DNA of 64,000 nt from Bartonella sp. M0283 (GCF_016100455.1 NZ_JACFSK010000001.1:2287771-2351770), one strand, 5' to 3'. Shown: positions 45,469 through 55,441, counted from the first letter of the stretch. The notes: generated by a model from the letters alone, not told the origin. Made by a program: numbers and translations.

Positions 45469-46839
45469 TTGGCAAGTAAACGTAAAATAGTTCAATCCGG
45501 TCTGTCAGAAAAAAAATCTGCTGCGCCTGTTCCGGGCCTTCCGGCAAGGCAGGCAGCAGCCCGCCTTCTTTCGGCAGTGATCGACAAAAAGACATCGCTT
45601 GATGGCCTCACTGATAATGAGCACGGGCACCCACAATATTTGGCACTTGAAATGCGCGATCGTATGCTGGTGCGTGCTATTTTGGGGGCAGCACTTCGCC
45701 ATCGTGCCGATATTGAAAGAATCTTTAAGTCTTATCTTGATCGGCCTTTGCCGCAAAATGCCCTGTCCTTAAGGCATCTTCTCCATGTTGCGGCAGCACA
45801 AGTGCTCTATCTTGACGTTCCCGACCATGCGGCAATTGATCTTGCAGTCACGGCCGCCAAAAGCGACCCACGCAATCAGCGTTTTTCAGGCCTTGTCAAT
45901 GCGATTTTGCGAAAACTTGCCCGCAATGCCGACAAAGAACAGGCACAAAGTTCGGCAACAGAAAATATTCCGGCATGGTTTTCTCACATGTTGATCGAAA
46001 ACTATGGTCGTGAAAAAGCGGCAAAAATATTGGCCGCACAGGCAAATGAACCACCAATCGATATTTCAGTCAAAAGTAACCCTGAAATGTGGGCGGAAAA
46101 ACTCGGCGGTCATGTTCTCTTTAATGGCACAGTCCGGCTTGAACATGTCGAAGGGGCGGTAAGCGATCTTGAAGGTTATCAACAAGGGGAATGGTGGGTG
46201 CAAGATGTCGCCGCCTCTCTTCCCGCCCGTTTGCTCGGCGATATTAAAGATAAAGCTGTTGCAGATTTATGTGCAGCACCCGGTGGGAAAACGGCAGAGC
46301 TTGCCGTTCAGGGAGCCCATGTGACAGCAATCGATCTTTCTGAAAACCGCTTGAAACGTTTACAACATAATATGGAACGGCTTAATTTGAAGGTTGCAAC
46401 ATGGGCTGGCAATCTCAAAGATTTCAAACCTGAAGAGCTTTTCGATGCTGTTTTGCTTGATGCGCCCTGTTCGTCGACCGGAACAATCAGAAGACATCCC
46501 GATATTTTATGGACAAAAGATATTAGTGACGTTGAGAAACTTGCAAAATTACAGCTTGAACTTCTTGTCGCTTCCATTTCGCTTGTCAAAATCGGCGGTT
46601 TGATTGTCTTTGCAAATTGTTCGATTGCCCGACAGGAAGGTGAAGAGCTCGTCAATAACGTCCTCTCAAGCCGCAATGACATAAAACTCGTGCCAATTCG
46701 TGACGAGGAAGTGGGGAGAAGAAAAGAGCTTTTATCAAACGGAGTTTTGCGCACAACTCCTGCCGATCTTGAAGGACAAACGCCATTATTATCGGGAATG
46801 GACGGCTTTTTTTCTGCGAGATTCAAACGTATTGCTTAA
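45469..46839 (+). CDS. RsmB-family rRNA m5C methyltransferase
   Basis: The 456-residue protein (TTG start at 45469, 10 bases after htpX) has an N-terminal NusB-like helical domain and a C-terminal SAM-binding core. Motifs are ADLCAAPGGKTAELA (SAM), LLDAPCSSTGTIRRHPDILW (catalytic Cys) and FANCSIARQEGEELV (second Cys). This is RsmB-like, methylating C967 of 16S rRNA; other family members methylate other cytosines. The start is uncertain, since an ATG at 45460 runs into a stop and the upstream frame reads inside htpX. Confidence 0.86.
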   Translation: MASKRKIVQSGLSEKKSAAPVPGLPARQAAARLLSAVIDKKTSLDGLTDNEHGHPQYLALEMRDRMLVRAILGAALRHRADIERIFKSYLDRPLPQNALSLRHLLHVAAAQVLYLDVPDHAAIDLAVTAAKSDPRNQRFSGLVNAILRKLARNADKEQAQSSATENIPAWFSHMLIENYGREKAAKILAAQANEPPIDISVKSNPEMWAEKLGGHVLFNGTVRLEHVEGAVSDLEGYQQGEWWVQDVAASLPARLLGDIKDKAVADLCAAPGGKTAELAVQGAHVTAIDLSENRLKRLQHNMERLNLKVATWAGNLKDFKPEELFDAVLLDAPCSSTGTIRRHPDILWTKDISDVEKLAKLQLELLVASISLVKIGGLIVFANCSIARQEGEELVNNVLSSRNDIKLVPIRDEEVGRRKELLSNGVLRTTPADLEGQTPLLSGMDGFFSARFKRIA

Positions 46840-47161
46840 GCTTTTTGTTACCTCTTATTATTTTTGGCTTCACCAGTTTATTCTGAAAAAAGAGAAATGG
46901 GGCAATGAAACCTTCAGTTTTTTTAAAGTTTGTTTTGTGAATTTTAAATAGCTGATGGGCAGAATCCGGAATTATTAACGTCGATATTTCAAGCCTGAAC
47001 GCTCGAAAACCGGCAAAATATTTCAGCTCTTTTCCAAAAATAGATTGATAATAATTTCATTTGATCGTGATGTTCTATTGCGAGTTTTTTACCAAAATTA
47101 ACCAATCATTCACCTTAATCAAAGAAAATACACTCAAGTTTGTTTTCTTGGAGTTCCGATC
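46840..47161. other. Intergenic stretch, 322 bp, no gene recognised
   Basis: This A/T-rich spacer separates the methyltransferase from the heparinase-like gene. It holds the promoter of the latter, which I cannot locate with confidence. No repeat or gene is seen. Confidence 0.4.
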
Positions 47162-48853
47162 GTGTCCACTACAGTTGATCAGCAATATAAAACATCGCCG
47201 GCGCTTTATGCTGCGATGCGTGTGTTGCGGCGTGTGTGTGTGGGGCCGTTGTTCCGTTGGCGTTTTTCCGGCTTTCGTCCGCAGCGCATTCTGGCCGAAC
47301 CGGTCGATCTTCATTTGGCCGATCCGGAAATGGCGCATGAATTCTATCATGGACGGTTTGCACTTGCCGGACGGATTGTGCAAACAGGGTCAATCTCGCC
47401 TTTTGCGATCGAGCCACCAACGCCTGCTTGGGAAGCGGCACTTAACGATTTTAGCTGGCTCCGGCATCTTGATGCGGCACGCACCCCACTTGCCAATGCC
47501 CATGCCCGTTCTTTGCTCAATGACTGGATTGAACAATCCGGAAAACATGTCAAAGGGCCTGCTTGGTATCCCGATGTTGTAGCACGCAGGCTGATTTCCT
47601 GGCTTTGTCATGCACGAATGTTGCTTGATGGCGCAAATGAAAATTTCGAACGCCGCTTCATGCGTGCATTAGGTTTTCATGCACGGTTTCTAAGAACGGC
47701 TATCCGCAATATGGACGAGGATGAAAACCGCCTTCAGGCGGCGGCGGCGTTATGCTTTGCGTCTATTTGTTTACCGGTGTCCCCTTCAATGAAGAAGGCA
47801 GCACAGGCACAGCTTACCCGCTCTTTGACCCGACAAATATTGCCGGATGGCGGGCATATTTCGCGCAATCCCGCAACATTGCTTTCGCTTTTGACCGATC
47901 TTATTGCACTGCGTCACCTTTATGCCCATAGCAAAGAGACTGCACCGAGAATATTGGTTGATTCGGTTGAACGCATGTTACCGGCTTTGCGGTTTTTTGT
48001 TCATCAAGATCAGACACTTGCCCATTTTAACGGTGTCGGACCGGTTTTGCCGGAGCGGCTGGCAGTTGTTTTAAAACTCGACGAGACAGCCGGTATGCCT
48101 TTTTCACATGCTCCTTATTCCGGCTATCAAAGACTTTATGCCAATAACACAACCATCATTGCCGATACCGGAACCATACCGCCGCGTCAGGTTTCCTATC
48201 AGGCGGCCGCAGGCTGTCTTTCATTCGAAATGTCCTCGGGTGCTGACAGGTTTATTATCAATGCAGGAATCGACCCTTATGGACCGGCCGATTATGCTTT
48301 GATGGCGCGGGCAACGGCTGCCCATTCGACGGCAACATTGAATGATACATCATCGGGTAAATTCCATAAGCGGAAAGGCAATGACCCCGCGGCACTCATA
48401 AGCGGCCCGACAATTGTCAATATAAAGCGGGTTGAAGAACCGGACCGTATCGGTTTTGTCGCAAGTCATAACGGCTATGTCGGATTGTTCAATATGATTC
48501 ACGAGCGTGGATTGCTGCTTACATCCAATGGCAATGTTATCGACGGTTACGATTCCTTCTATGCACCTGCCGGCAAATCCATCAAAAGTGATGGTCGTGA
48601 CAATGTAGCGGTGCGGTTCCATCTTCACCCGCATGTCGAGGTAAGCCATGATGGTAACAGCTTACGTCTGGAAGTTTTGAAGGGGGACGCATGGAGTTTC
48701 ATTTCTCCCGATGCCGATATCCAGCTTGAAGATTCAATCGACTTTGCAGATCCAAGCGGCCCGAAAAGGACACGGCAGATTGTCTTGAATTTTCGGCCCG
48801 TTCTCACCGAAAAAATCCGTTGGCGTTTTACACGTATTACCGGTGCAAGCTAA
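47162..48853 (+). CDS. Heparinase II/III-like protein
   Basis: The 563-residue protein starts with GTG at 47162, with TTGGAG seven bases upstream. The N-terminal alpha-helical toroid half (about 1-300) contains GPAWYPDVVARRLISW, and the C-terminal beta half (about 340-540) matches the heparinase II/III domain, with AHSTATLNDTSSGKF and HNGYVGLFNMIHERGLLL. The family cleaves acidic polysaccharides, but Rhizobiales members beside rsmB and purH are of unknown substrate. No signal peptide is clear. Confidence 0.82.
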   Translation: MSTTVDQQYKTSPALYAAMRVLRRVCVGPLFRWRFSGFRPQRILAEPVDLHLADPEMAHEFYHGRFALAGRIVQTGSISPFAIEPPTPAWEAALNDFSWLRHLDAARTPLANAHARSLLNDWIEQSGKHVKGPAWYPDVVARRLISWLCHARMLLDGANENFERRFMRALGFHARFLRTAIRNMDEDENRLQAAAALCFASICLPVSPSMKKAAQAQLTRSLTRQILPDGGHISRNPATLLSLLTDLIALRHLYAHSKETAPRILVDSVERMLPALRFFVHQDQTLAHFNGVGPVLPERLAVVLKLDETAGMPFSHAPYSGYQRLYANNTTIIADTGTIPPRQVSYQAAAGCLSFEMSSGADRFIINAGIDPYGPADYALMARATAAHSTATLNDTSSGKFHKRKGNDPAALISGPTIVNIKRVEEPDRIGFVASHNGYVGLFNMIHERGLLLTSNGNVIDGYDSFYAPAGKSIKSDGRDNVAVRFHLHPHVEVSHDGNSLRLEVLKGDAWSFISPDADIQLEDSIDFADPSGPKRTRQIVLNFRPVLTEKIRWRFTRITGAS

Positions 48854-49008
48854 GTAATTGAGCTGGAAATGAAGGTATTTTGAAAAGAGCTTATCAAAAA
48901 GTTTCAAGTCAAAACCGTTCACTTTTCTATTCACAGCGTGTTTTTTCCAACTTCCTGTGCTATGGCAGTTAAGGTTATTTCTTCTGCGTAAATTTCAGGA
49001 ACAATACT

Positions 49009-50625
49009 ATGACTGTGACATCGAAACACATTCCCGCGCCCGATTTGCTTCGGGTGCGCCGGGCTCTTATTTCTGTATCGGATAAAACCGGTCTTATCGA
49101 CTTTGCGACGCGACTTCATGAATATGGCGTCGAGCTTATTTCGACAGGCGGTACTGCAAAGGCTTTGGCTGAAGCCGGTTTGCCTGTCAAAGATGTTTCC
49201 GAAGTAACCGGTTTTCCGGAAATCATGGATGGTCGGGTCAAAACTCTGCATCCGGCAATTCATGGAGGCATACTTGCAATCCGTGATGATCCCGAACATC
49301 AGGCTGCAATGAAAAAACACGGAATTGTCGGCATTGATCTTGTTGCTGTCAATCTTTATCCGTTCGAGGAAACAAGACTTTCCGGTGCCGATAATGAAAC
49401 CATTGTCGAAAACATCGACATTGGGGGGCCGGCAATGATTCGCGCGGCCGCAAAAAACCATGCCTATGTTACAGTTGTGACAGATTCGGATGATTATAAT
49501 CTGGTATTGGCTGAACTTGATAAAAATGAAGGCAGTCTGAAGCTTTCTTTCCGTCGTATGCTGGCTGCCCGTGCTTTTGCCCGTACAGCTTCATATGATG
49601 CAGCAATATCGAACTGGTTTGCCGAGAAGCTTGAAATTGATACGCCGAAATGGCGTGCAATTGGTGGCGAACTTGAAACGATTATGCGCTATGGCGAAAA
49701 TCCGCACCAAAAAGCCGGCTTTTATCTGACCGGAGAAAAGCGCTTTGGTGTATCAACCGCGCAGGTTTTACAGGGAAAACAGCTTTCCTATAACAATATC
49801 AATGATACCGACGCTGCCTTTGAAACGGTTGCCGAATTCGATCCGGAAAAGAGTGCAGCGGTCGCCATTATCAAACATGCCAATCCTTGCGGGGTTGCCA
49901 AAGGTAAAACGTTGAAAGAAGCCTATCTCAAAGCCTTGGCTTGCGATTCCGTTTCGGCTTTCGGTGGTATTATCGCGCTGAACCGTCCGCTTGACGAAGA
50001 TTGCGCTACCGAAATTACCAAAATTTTCACCGAAGTTATTATTGCACCGGATGCCACAGAAACGGCACGCGAAATCATTGCCAAGAAGAAGAATCTGCGT
50101 CTTCTGATTACTGGTGGTCTGCCTGACCCGCGCGCTCCCGGTTTGACAATGAGAACCGTATCGGGCGGCATGTTGGTTCAGACACGCGACAATGGTGTGA
50201 TTGACGATCTCGAATTGAAAGTAGTTACAAAACGCCAACCGACCGAAGCGGAAATGCGTGATCTCAAATTTGCATTTCAGGTCGCCAAACATGTCAAATC
50301 GAATGCCATTGTCTATGTGAAGGATAATGCAACAGTCGGCATCGGTGCCGGTCAGATGAGCCGTGTGGATTCTGCTCGTATTGCCGCTCATAAAGCGCTT
50401 GATGCAGCTAAAATTGCCGGTAGAAGCGAGCCTTTGACCAAAGGTTCGGTTGTTGCCTCCGACGCTTTCTTCCCGTTTGCTGATGGATTATTATCAGCGG
50501 TTGAAGCTGGTGCAACAGCGGTCATTCAGCCGGGCGGTTCTATCCGCGATGACGAGGTGATTGCAGCAGCGGACGAAAACAATATTGCTATGGTCTTTAC
50601 CGGCATGCGGCATTTCCGTCACTGA
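49009..50625 (+). CDS. purH: Bifunctional AICAR transformylase / IMP cyclohydrolase
   Basis: PurH does the last two steps of IMP synthesis. The 538-residue protein has the N-terminal MGS-like cyclohydrolase ([16 protein letters not shown]) and the C-terminal transformylase, including the [10 protein letters not shown] segment and the catalytic Lys-His in [13 protein letters not shown]. The C-terminus ends [12 protein letters not shown]. The location downstream of the heparinase gene is conserved. A strong terminator follows. Confidence 0.97.
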   Translation: MTVTSKHIPAPDLLRVRRALISVSDKTGLIDFATRLHEYGVELISTGGTAKALAEAGLPVKDVSEVTGFPEIMDGRVKTLHPAIHGGILAIRDDPEHQAAMKKHGIVGIDLVAVNLYPFEETRLSGADNETIVENIDIGGPAMIRAAAKNHAYVTVVTDSDDYNLVLAELDKNEGSLKLSFRRMLAARAFARTASYDAAISNWFAEKLEIDTPKWRAIGGELETIMRYGENPHQKAGFYLTGEKRFGVSTAQVLQGKQLSYNNINDTDAAFETVAEFDPEKSAAVAIIKHANPCGVAKGKTLKEAYLKALACDSVSAFGGIIALNRPLDEDCATEITKIFTEVIIAPDATETAREIIAKKKNLRLLITGGLPDPRAPGLTMRTVSGGMLVQTRDNGVIDDLELKVVTKRQPTEAEMRDLKFAFQVAKHVKSNAIVYVKDNATVGIGAGQMSRVDSARIAAHKALDAAKIAGRSEPLTKGSVVASDAFFPFADGLLSAVEAGATAVIQPGGSIRDDEVIAAADENNIAMVFTGMRHFRH

Positions 50626-50661
50626 ATAAGTGGTTAAAAAATAAAAAGTGAAATTTTAATC

Positions 50662-50696
50662 AAAAGCTGCCGGATGAGTTCCGGCAGCTTTTTTTA
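50662..50696 (+). terminator. Rho-independent terminator after purH
   Basis: AAAGCTGCCGG and CCGGCAGCTTT form an 11-pair stem around ATGAGTT, followed by a T-run. It is about 37 bases after the purH stop. Confidence 0.93.
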
Positions 50697-51449
50697 AAGC
50701 TATCATTGTTTCCGATACTTTCCGGAAGTGATCAGAGGTCACGTTGAGCAAGCTTCAAAACGGAAGCATCGGAGAAAAAGAGCGATTATTTCAGCGAAAA
50801 TATTTTTAAAACCGGTTAAGCGCTGTTTTGATAGATTTACCGGAGATTTTTACAAAACTGTCAACTTTTCTCAAACAGCATTATGTCTATGACGCGTGTC
50901 GCACAGCAAATTCTTGTTTGACAATTGCAATAAATATGCCGCGATTGATTGAAAGAGATTAGGGTTTTTCTCGGGTGAGACAGTTTCGGGGCCGCAAAGA
51001 ATAGCAGGAATAAACAATAGCGTTCGTCAAAAAATTATTTGCTTACGTCGACAATATATTTCATTTCCGTGAAGCCGGTTGTGTTAAACGAAAAATTAAC
51101 CATAATTTATGAAAATTTTTAGAAAATATCGTTATTCCATAAGTTGTTTTATGAAGATAAATAGAATTTCGTTCTTTCAAATTTGTAATTTGGCTTAATT
51201 TAAAACAATTCTCATGAAATTTTTGATAAGAATTATGGCATAAAACACCGTTTTATTGCTTAAATAAGGCCGAATGTCGTGAAATGAGGCAAAAAGCCGA
51301 CAATTCTTAACGAATTGTGACTAAAAAATATGCAAAATGCTTAAACGTTGCACAGCAGCTATGCAATCTTGTCACTCCTCAATTTGGAAAGGCAAGACTA
51401 TATATGCCTCAACAAATTCCAACATAATAATATAAATCAGGTGAGTGTC
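50697..51449. other. Gene-free A/T-rich region upstream of the DUF1127 gene
   Basis: About 750 bases contain no credible open frame. It holds an inverted repeat ACAATTC-TTAAC-GAATTGT at 51300-51318 and a second one, TTGCA (51348-51352) with TGCAA (51362-51366). These are candidate operator or promoter elements for the small gene. No -35/-10 pair with correct spacing was found. Confidence 0.45.
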
Positions 51450-51593
51450 ATGAATCTTCTTCGTAGTTTTAATAAATGGCGCCGTTATCGTACAACTTAT
51501 AATGAATTGAGCCGTCTTTCTGCTCATGAACTAAACGATCTTGGCATTACTCGTTCCGAGATCGCGGCGATTGCTCGCCGTACAGCACGCTAA
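51450..51593 (+). CDS. DUF1127 micro-protein
   Basis: The 47-residue Arg-rich protein starts MNLLRSFNKWRRYRTTYNEL and contains LSAHELNDLGITRSEI, the DUF1127 signature. DUF1127 proteins of alphaproteobacteria regulate phosphate or stress responses or bind RNA, and some are encoded directly upstream of small RNAs. A Shine-Dalgarno-like AGGTGAG lies seven to nine bases before ATG. It is followed at once by the hairpin cluster described next. The start at 51450 is chosen because the longer frame has no ribosome site. Confidence 0.88.
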   Translation: MNLLRSFNKWRRYRTTYNELSRLSAHELNDLGITRSEIAAIARRTAR

Positions 51594-51598
51594 AAGCT

Positions 51599-51703
51599 CA
51601 CAGGGCCTTCTCCCCTCGGGCTCTGTGTGGAAAGCCTTTCCTTCCCTTGAGGCTTTCCTTTCGTAACGTCTGCTGCTTCCTCCCGCAGCAGGCGTTTTTT
51701 ATT
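51599..51703 (+). ncRNA. Three-hairpin cluster, probable cuckoo/CcsR-type sRNA
   Basis: Starting five bases after the DUF1127 stop are three tandem hairpins. Hairpin 1 is CACAGGGCC/GGCTCTGTG with loop ttctcccctcg (51599-51627). Hairpin 2 is GGAAAGCCT/AGGCTTTCC with loop ttccttcccttg (51629-51658). Hairpin 3 is ACGTCTGCTGC/GCAGCAGGCGT with loop ttcctccc (51666-51695), then a T-run. All loops are pyrimidine-rich, and the third is a near match to the CCUCC anti-Shine-Dalgarno motif of alphaproteobacterial cuckoo RNAs, including the Rhodobacter CcsR RNAs encoded after a DUF1127 gene. Hairpin 3 also acts as the terminator. Assignment is from structure and context. Confidence 0.75.
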
Positions 51704-51856
51704 TTCGTCCTTTTATTTTTCTCCCTCGAGTCTTCCTTTTTATCGTTTGTTACTCCGTCCTGCGGGGCCAAGCGTTTTGATTTCAAAGCTCTATTTCAGT
51801 CTTTTAGAACAATACAGCAATCCGTTCTCAAAGCATTTCTATGTTAAAAGAAGTGT

Positions 51857-51960
51857 CTCGGCACCGGTTCGTTGATAGCGGCAATTGCTCGTTGCATAGC
51901 ACGCTGAAAGCTTGTGAGGTTTTCTCCTCGGACTTTGCCCGCGAAGTCTGTCCTTATTTT
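51857..51960 (+). pseudogene. Decayed second DUF1127-sRNA unit
   Basis: Positions 51857-51907 read LGTGSLIAAIARCIAR and then stop, matching the C-terminus LGITRSEIAAIARRTAR of the intact gene. DNA at 51878-51912 matches 51564-51598 with six mismatches in 35 bases, all transitions. The similarity continues into a shortened loop region (TTCTCCTCGGACTTTGCC), with remnants of a GACTT/AAGTC hairpin. The N-terminal part of the gene is missing. The unit appears to be a decaying tandem copy. Confidence 0.75.
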
Positions 51961-52296
51961 GAAGCTTGTCTTTTATAAATTTGGCTTCCCGATCTCTCGC
52001 ACCATTAAAGGCTCGCATCAAAAAAGTTTGTCTGGCTTTAATCAGAAAAACGGCTTCACAAAAGGAAGAAACCACCTGACGTACATTTGCGCACTTTATA
52101 AACGCAACGATATCTCGCTCAAGACTGGCCCGAAGACCGGCAGAACCTTTTCCGACAAACATATTCTGGCAAGTTTGCCCTTAAAGAGCAATTATTTTAA
52201 TATTGGCCGTTCTTTCGGCGACCTGCATTTTAAACCTTAACTTTTGGTTTTAAGCGAAGAAATCTTGAACAGAATGAGGCAAGAATTTTATTATTG
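51961..52296. other. Intergenic stretch, about 336 bp
   Basis: Between the decayed unit and the first DMT gene I recognise no gene. The stretch 51704-51856 between the two DUF1127 units likewise has no gene. Neither region has a hairpin as strong as those of the cluster. Confidence 0.4.
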
Positions 52297-53175
52297 TTAT
52301 GACGTGGCTTTTTGCGGCGTGGTTTGGCTCTGATGATGCTTTTCGCGCATGAACGTTAAAAGACTTGAAGCCATGATCAGGATAATGCCAATGATCATAG
52401 GAAGATCAAGATGATCATTGAAAATGAAATAGCCGAATAATATCGCCCAGATCATCTGGCTATATTGCGGGGTAGCAATTGCAATAGCGGGAACGCGGCG
52501 AGCAGCAGACATGAGGAAAAGCGCGCCAAGAGCGGCAAATAATCCATAACCGGCAAGATAAATCCATTCGAAGCCATGTGGTTCGATATAACCGGGGAGG
52601 CTCAATAAACCACAGATAACAATCGAACCGATAATCCCGCTGGAATAGAGAGTGATGCGTTTTTCACGTCCGCCCATATGGCGGACAATAATAATGGAAA
52701 TAGCTCCGCTCAATCCGGCAAAGACAGCTCCGACATGTCCGATATTGAGCTCGCGAAAGCCCGGTCGCAAAACGACAAGCACACCGATAAAGCCGATGAT
52801 GATGGCCGACCAACGCCGCCACCCGATGGCTTCTTTTAAAAATATCATGGAAAGAATACTGACAAACAAAGGCTGTAAAAATATGAGTGTAAATGCTTCT
52901 GCCATTGATAAATGTGTAAAGGCCGTAACACTGCCGATAACGCCAAATGCACCCGATATTGTGCGCAAAAACCACATTGGCCAGTTTTGAGAACGGATAA
53001 TGTCTATCCATTTATTGTCACGATTTTTCAAAAACGGAATGACAATGATGCTGATTAAAGCTCCGAAAAAAGCCGTTTCATAAGGTGGCAGTGCACCATC
53101 GATAAATTTGACACAAGCATCGCTGATCGCGTAGGCGGCATAAGATGCAAAAGAAAGGAAAACTCCATAAAACAT
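52297..53175 (-). CDS. EamA/DMT-family membrane transporter
   Basis: This 292-residue protein has ten hydrophobic segments in two EamA repeats, with PPYETAFFGALISIIVIPF in the first and PAIAIATPQYSQMIWAILFGY in the second. DMT proteins export metabolites such as amino acids; the substrate here is unknown. It is a single gene, downstream of a second DMT gene in the same direction but separated by 536 bases. Confidence 0.82.
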   Translation of the reverse strand: MFYGVFLSFASYAAYAISDACVKFIDGALPPYETAFFGALISIIVIPFLKNRDNKWIDIIRSQNWPMWFLRTISGAFGVIGSVTAFTHLSMAEAFTLIFLQPLFVSILSMIFLKEAIGWRRWSAIIIGFIGVLVVLRPGFRELNIGHVGAVFAGLSGAISIIIVRHMGGREKRITLYSSGIIGSIVICGLLSLPGYIEPHGFEWIYLAGYGLFAALGALFLMSAARRVPAIAIATPQYSQMIWAILFGYFIFNDHLDLPMIIGIILIMASSLLTFMREKHHQSQTTPQKATS

Positions 53176-53711
53176 GTTTGTTCCTTTTGTTCGCTTTTAC
53201 CCGTTTTGCTGGCTGTTCATGTTCGCCCGTCCGCATCCGCTTGATCGAATTTGCTCCACTGAATTCGAATGCCCGAAAACAACTGCCGGAAAACAATTGC
53301 ACACTTAAAAAATGTCAGCACCCGTTTATCAGCTTCGTTTCGGTAATTTCGCGAAGCGGTGGTGGTTCAATTCAAAAATATCAATATGATAAAAGATCTA
53401 AAAAAGAAAAGGGGCGAAAAACATTTTCTTCAAGAAATATAATTATAATTTTTAATATTAAATGATTGAAACTAAAACTGATTTTTACTCTGTTAAAATG
53501 CTGCCTATATTTTCGTGTGTTTAAAGCTGTAAAGCATTATTACAAAACGATTTTTCAGGAATCTTTCTTTAACAAAACTTATTTTCAATAATTTTTACGG
53601 GATAGTTCGATTTTTTAACGCATGCAGGATTTTTTTCGAGAACTAATAAAATTTGATGTCGACGATAGGGAATGATCTTTTCGAAAGAGGATTGACGATG
53701 ATCGTTTTCTT
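53176..53711. other. A/T-rich intergenic stretch, 536 bp
   Basis: This gap between the two DMT genes is strongly A/T-rich (for example AAATATAATTATAATTTTTAATATTAAATG at about 53435-53464). I see no gene and no clear terminator. Confidence 0.45.
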
Positions 53712-54599
53712 TTATTCGGAAATTGGTTGAAGTTTTGATTTGAAAATCAAATTTTTTGAAGCAAGGACAGCGCCGCCGGTAATCAATAGACATGCCGCCA
53801 ATAAACGCCATGATGGCTCTGCAAGCCCCGTTGCCACCATGATAAGCGTGGAAAGCAAAGGTGCGCTATAGCTTGCAACGCCTAAAAGCTGGATATTTCC
53901 CCTTTTGACACCAAAATCCCAACAGTAAAAAGCCAGTCCGACAGGAAAGAGACCTAACAATAGAACGGACAGCCATTGCCCGCCGGTTTCCGGTAAAATG
54001 AACGGTTCTGAAAAAATGAAGTGGCAAAAGAATGCCAAAATAGATGTTACAAGGCAAAAGGCTGCCACAACTGTTGTTGGAACTTTTGACAATCGACGGG
54101 AAAGAAGCGAATAGCCCGCCCATGCAAAAGCACTTCCCAGTGCAACGAGATAGCCATAGATGTTTTTTTCATCAATAACAAATCCGCCTTTTCCGGCGAT
54201 GACCAGCACCATTCCGGAAAACCCCAATAATGCACCGAGAACATGGAACCAGCGTAATTTTTCACCAGGCATAAGTGCGGAACCGAGCACGATCAATAAC
54301 GGCCATAAATAATTGATTAATGCTGCGTCAACAGGCGGTGCATTTCTTAATGCTGTGAAATAAAGGAAGTGGTAGCCGAACAGGCCACCGATGCCCACGA
54401 CCCAGACAATGAGGGGTTGTTTTAAATCTTTCAGCGTTTGAGGATGTTTGATCCAGATCACCACCCCCGGTATTGTGCCGATGAGAAATGTCATGGATGT
54501 CAACAGGAGAGACGGAACCTTTCCGGAAAATGCCGTCAAGGTCGCAAGAAGCGACCACATGAGGATTGCCAGAAAACCGATTCCTGTTGCTTTATTCAT
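53712..54599 (-). CDS. DMT-family exporter, YddG-like
   Basis: This 295-residue protein has ten membrane segments in two EamA repeats; the segments NYLWPLLIVLGSALMPGEKL and YCWDFGVKRGNIQLLGVASY are visible. The arrangement resembles YddG, an aromatic amino-acid exporter, but the substrate is unproven. Its start overlaps the SURF1 stop by 8 bases, which suggests that it is translated from the same transcript. Confidence 0.8.
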   Translation of the reverse strand: MNKATGIGFLAILMWSLLATLTAFSGKVPSLLLTSMTFLIGTIPGVVIWIKHPQTLKDLKQPLIVWVVGIGGLFGYHFLYFTALRNAPPVDAALINYLWPLLIVLGSALMPGEKLRWFHVLGALLGFSGMVLVIAGKGGFVIDEKNIYGYLVALGSAFAWAGYSLLSRRLSKVPTTVVAAFCLVTSILAFFCHFIFSEPFILPETGGQWLSVLLLGLFPVGLAFYCWDFGVKRGNIQLLGVASYSAPLLSTLIMVATGLAEPSWRLLAACLLITGGAVLASKNLIFKSKLQPISE

Positions 54600-55365
54600 A
54601 TACCATACCGCGCCGCCGCCGCTTTTCAGAAATAACTAAAAATATAGATGCTGCAAATACACCGGCAGCCAAAGTAAACCAAGTAATAGCATAGCTCAAG
54701 TGATTATTCGGGAAGCTAACAACAGTTAAACCACCAATTGGTAAACCGCCTTTATTGGGTGTTCTGTCGGCATCTATGAAATATGGGGCAACGTCATCAA
54801 GTCCGACTTTTTTTGCCATAGCGGGCAATTGCCTCGTATACCACAAATTACTATCCGGATTATTTTTGCGCGGAAAAAAACCGCCACCTTCACTCATGCG
54901 CAAAAGACCCGTTACAGTTGTTTCCCCGTCAATTATGCCAGCTTTACGCGATTGTTGATCGCGCTTATCCATGGGGACAAATCCCCGATTGATGAAAGTG
55001 ATTGCCCCGTCTTCTGTTTCCATCGGTGTCAGCACCCAATAACCGGTGTCTTCATCGGCGACAGCGGTTACCAGAACTTCTTTGTTATTCAAAAAACGGC
55101 CGGTGAGTGTGACGGGGCGATATTCGTCATTATCATATGTTACCTTTCCCCATTCACTTTTTGTTGGTGCAGCAATTGGCGCAAGGTGGATACGTTCATT
55201 GGCATTTTTAATCAGATTTTCTTTCCAGCCAAGCCGCTCGACCTGCCAGACGCCCAATGCTGAAAAGGCACAAAAAAAGAATAGACACAGGAAGCCGAAA
55301 ATGCCCAGAAATATCGGGGAACGGCCACGGGAAGGGGGAGTATCTGTTTTAATATCACTCATCAT
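54592..55365 (-). CDS. SURF1-family cytochrome c oxidase assembly protein
   Basis: SURF1 aids haem a insertion into cytochrome oxidase. The 257-residue protein has an N-terminal membrane segment (about 19-40), the periplasmic beta domain with WQVERLGWKENLI and INRGFVPMDKRDQQSRKAG, and a C-terminal membrane segment (about 226-246). No cox gene is adjacent in the window. The start ATG 55365 is one codon before a second ATG. Confidence 0.9.
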   Translation of the reverse strand: MMSDIKTDTPPSRGRSPIFLGIFGFLCLFFFCAFSALGVWQVERLGWKENLIKNANERIHLAPIAAPTKSEWGKVTYDNDEYRPVTLTGRFLNNKEVLVTAVADEDTGYWVLTPMETEDGAITFINRGFVPMDKRDQQSRKAGIIDGETTVTGLLRMSEGGGFFPRKNNPDSNLWYTRQLPAMAKKVGLDDVAPYFIDADRTPNKGGLPIGGLTVVSFPNNHLSYAITWFTLAAGVFAASIFLVISEKRRRRGMVYE

Positions 55366-55441
55366 GGTATTTCTTTTAGCATATCCCGATTAAAAAAACA
55401 GATTTCTTACGTTTTAACTTTCGTCTATTACACGAAAACCC

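Noticed and set aside
45460..45492. ATG start for rsmB
   Set aside because: The frame from this ATG reaches a stop after ten codons; the coding frame of rsmB needs a TTG at 45469 instead.
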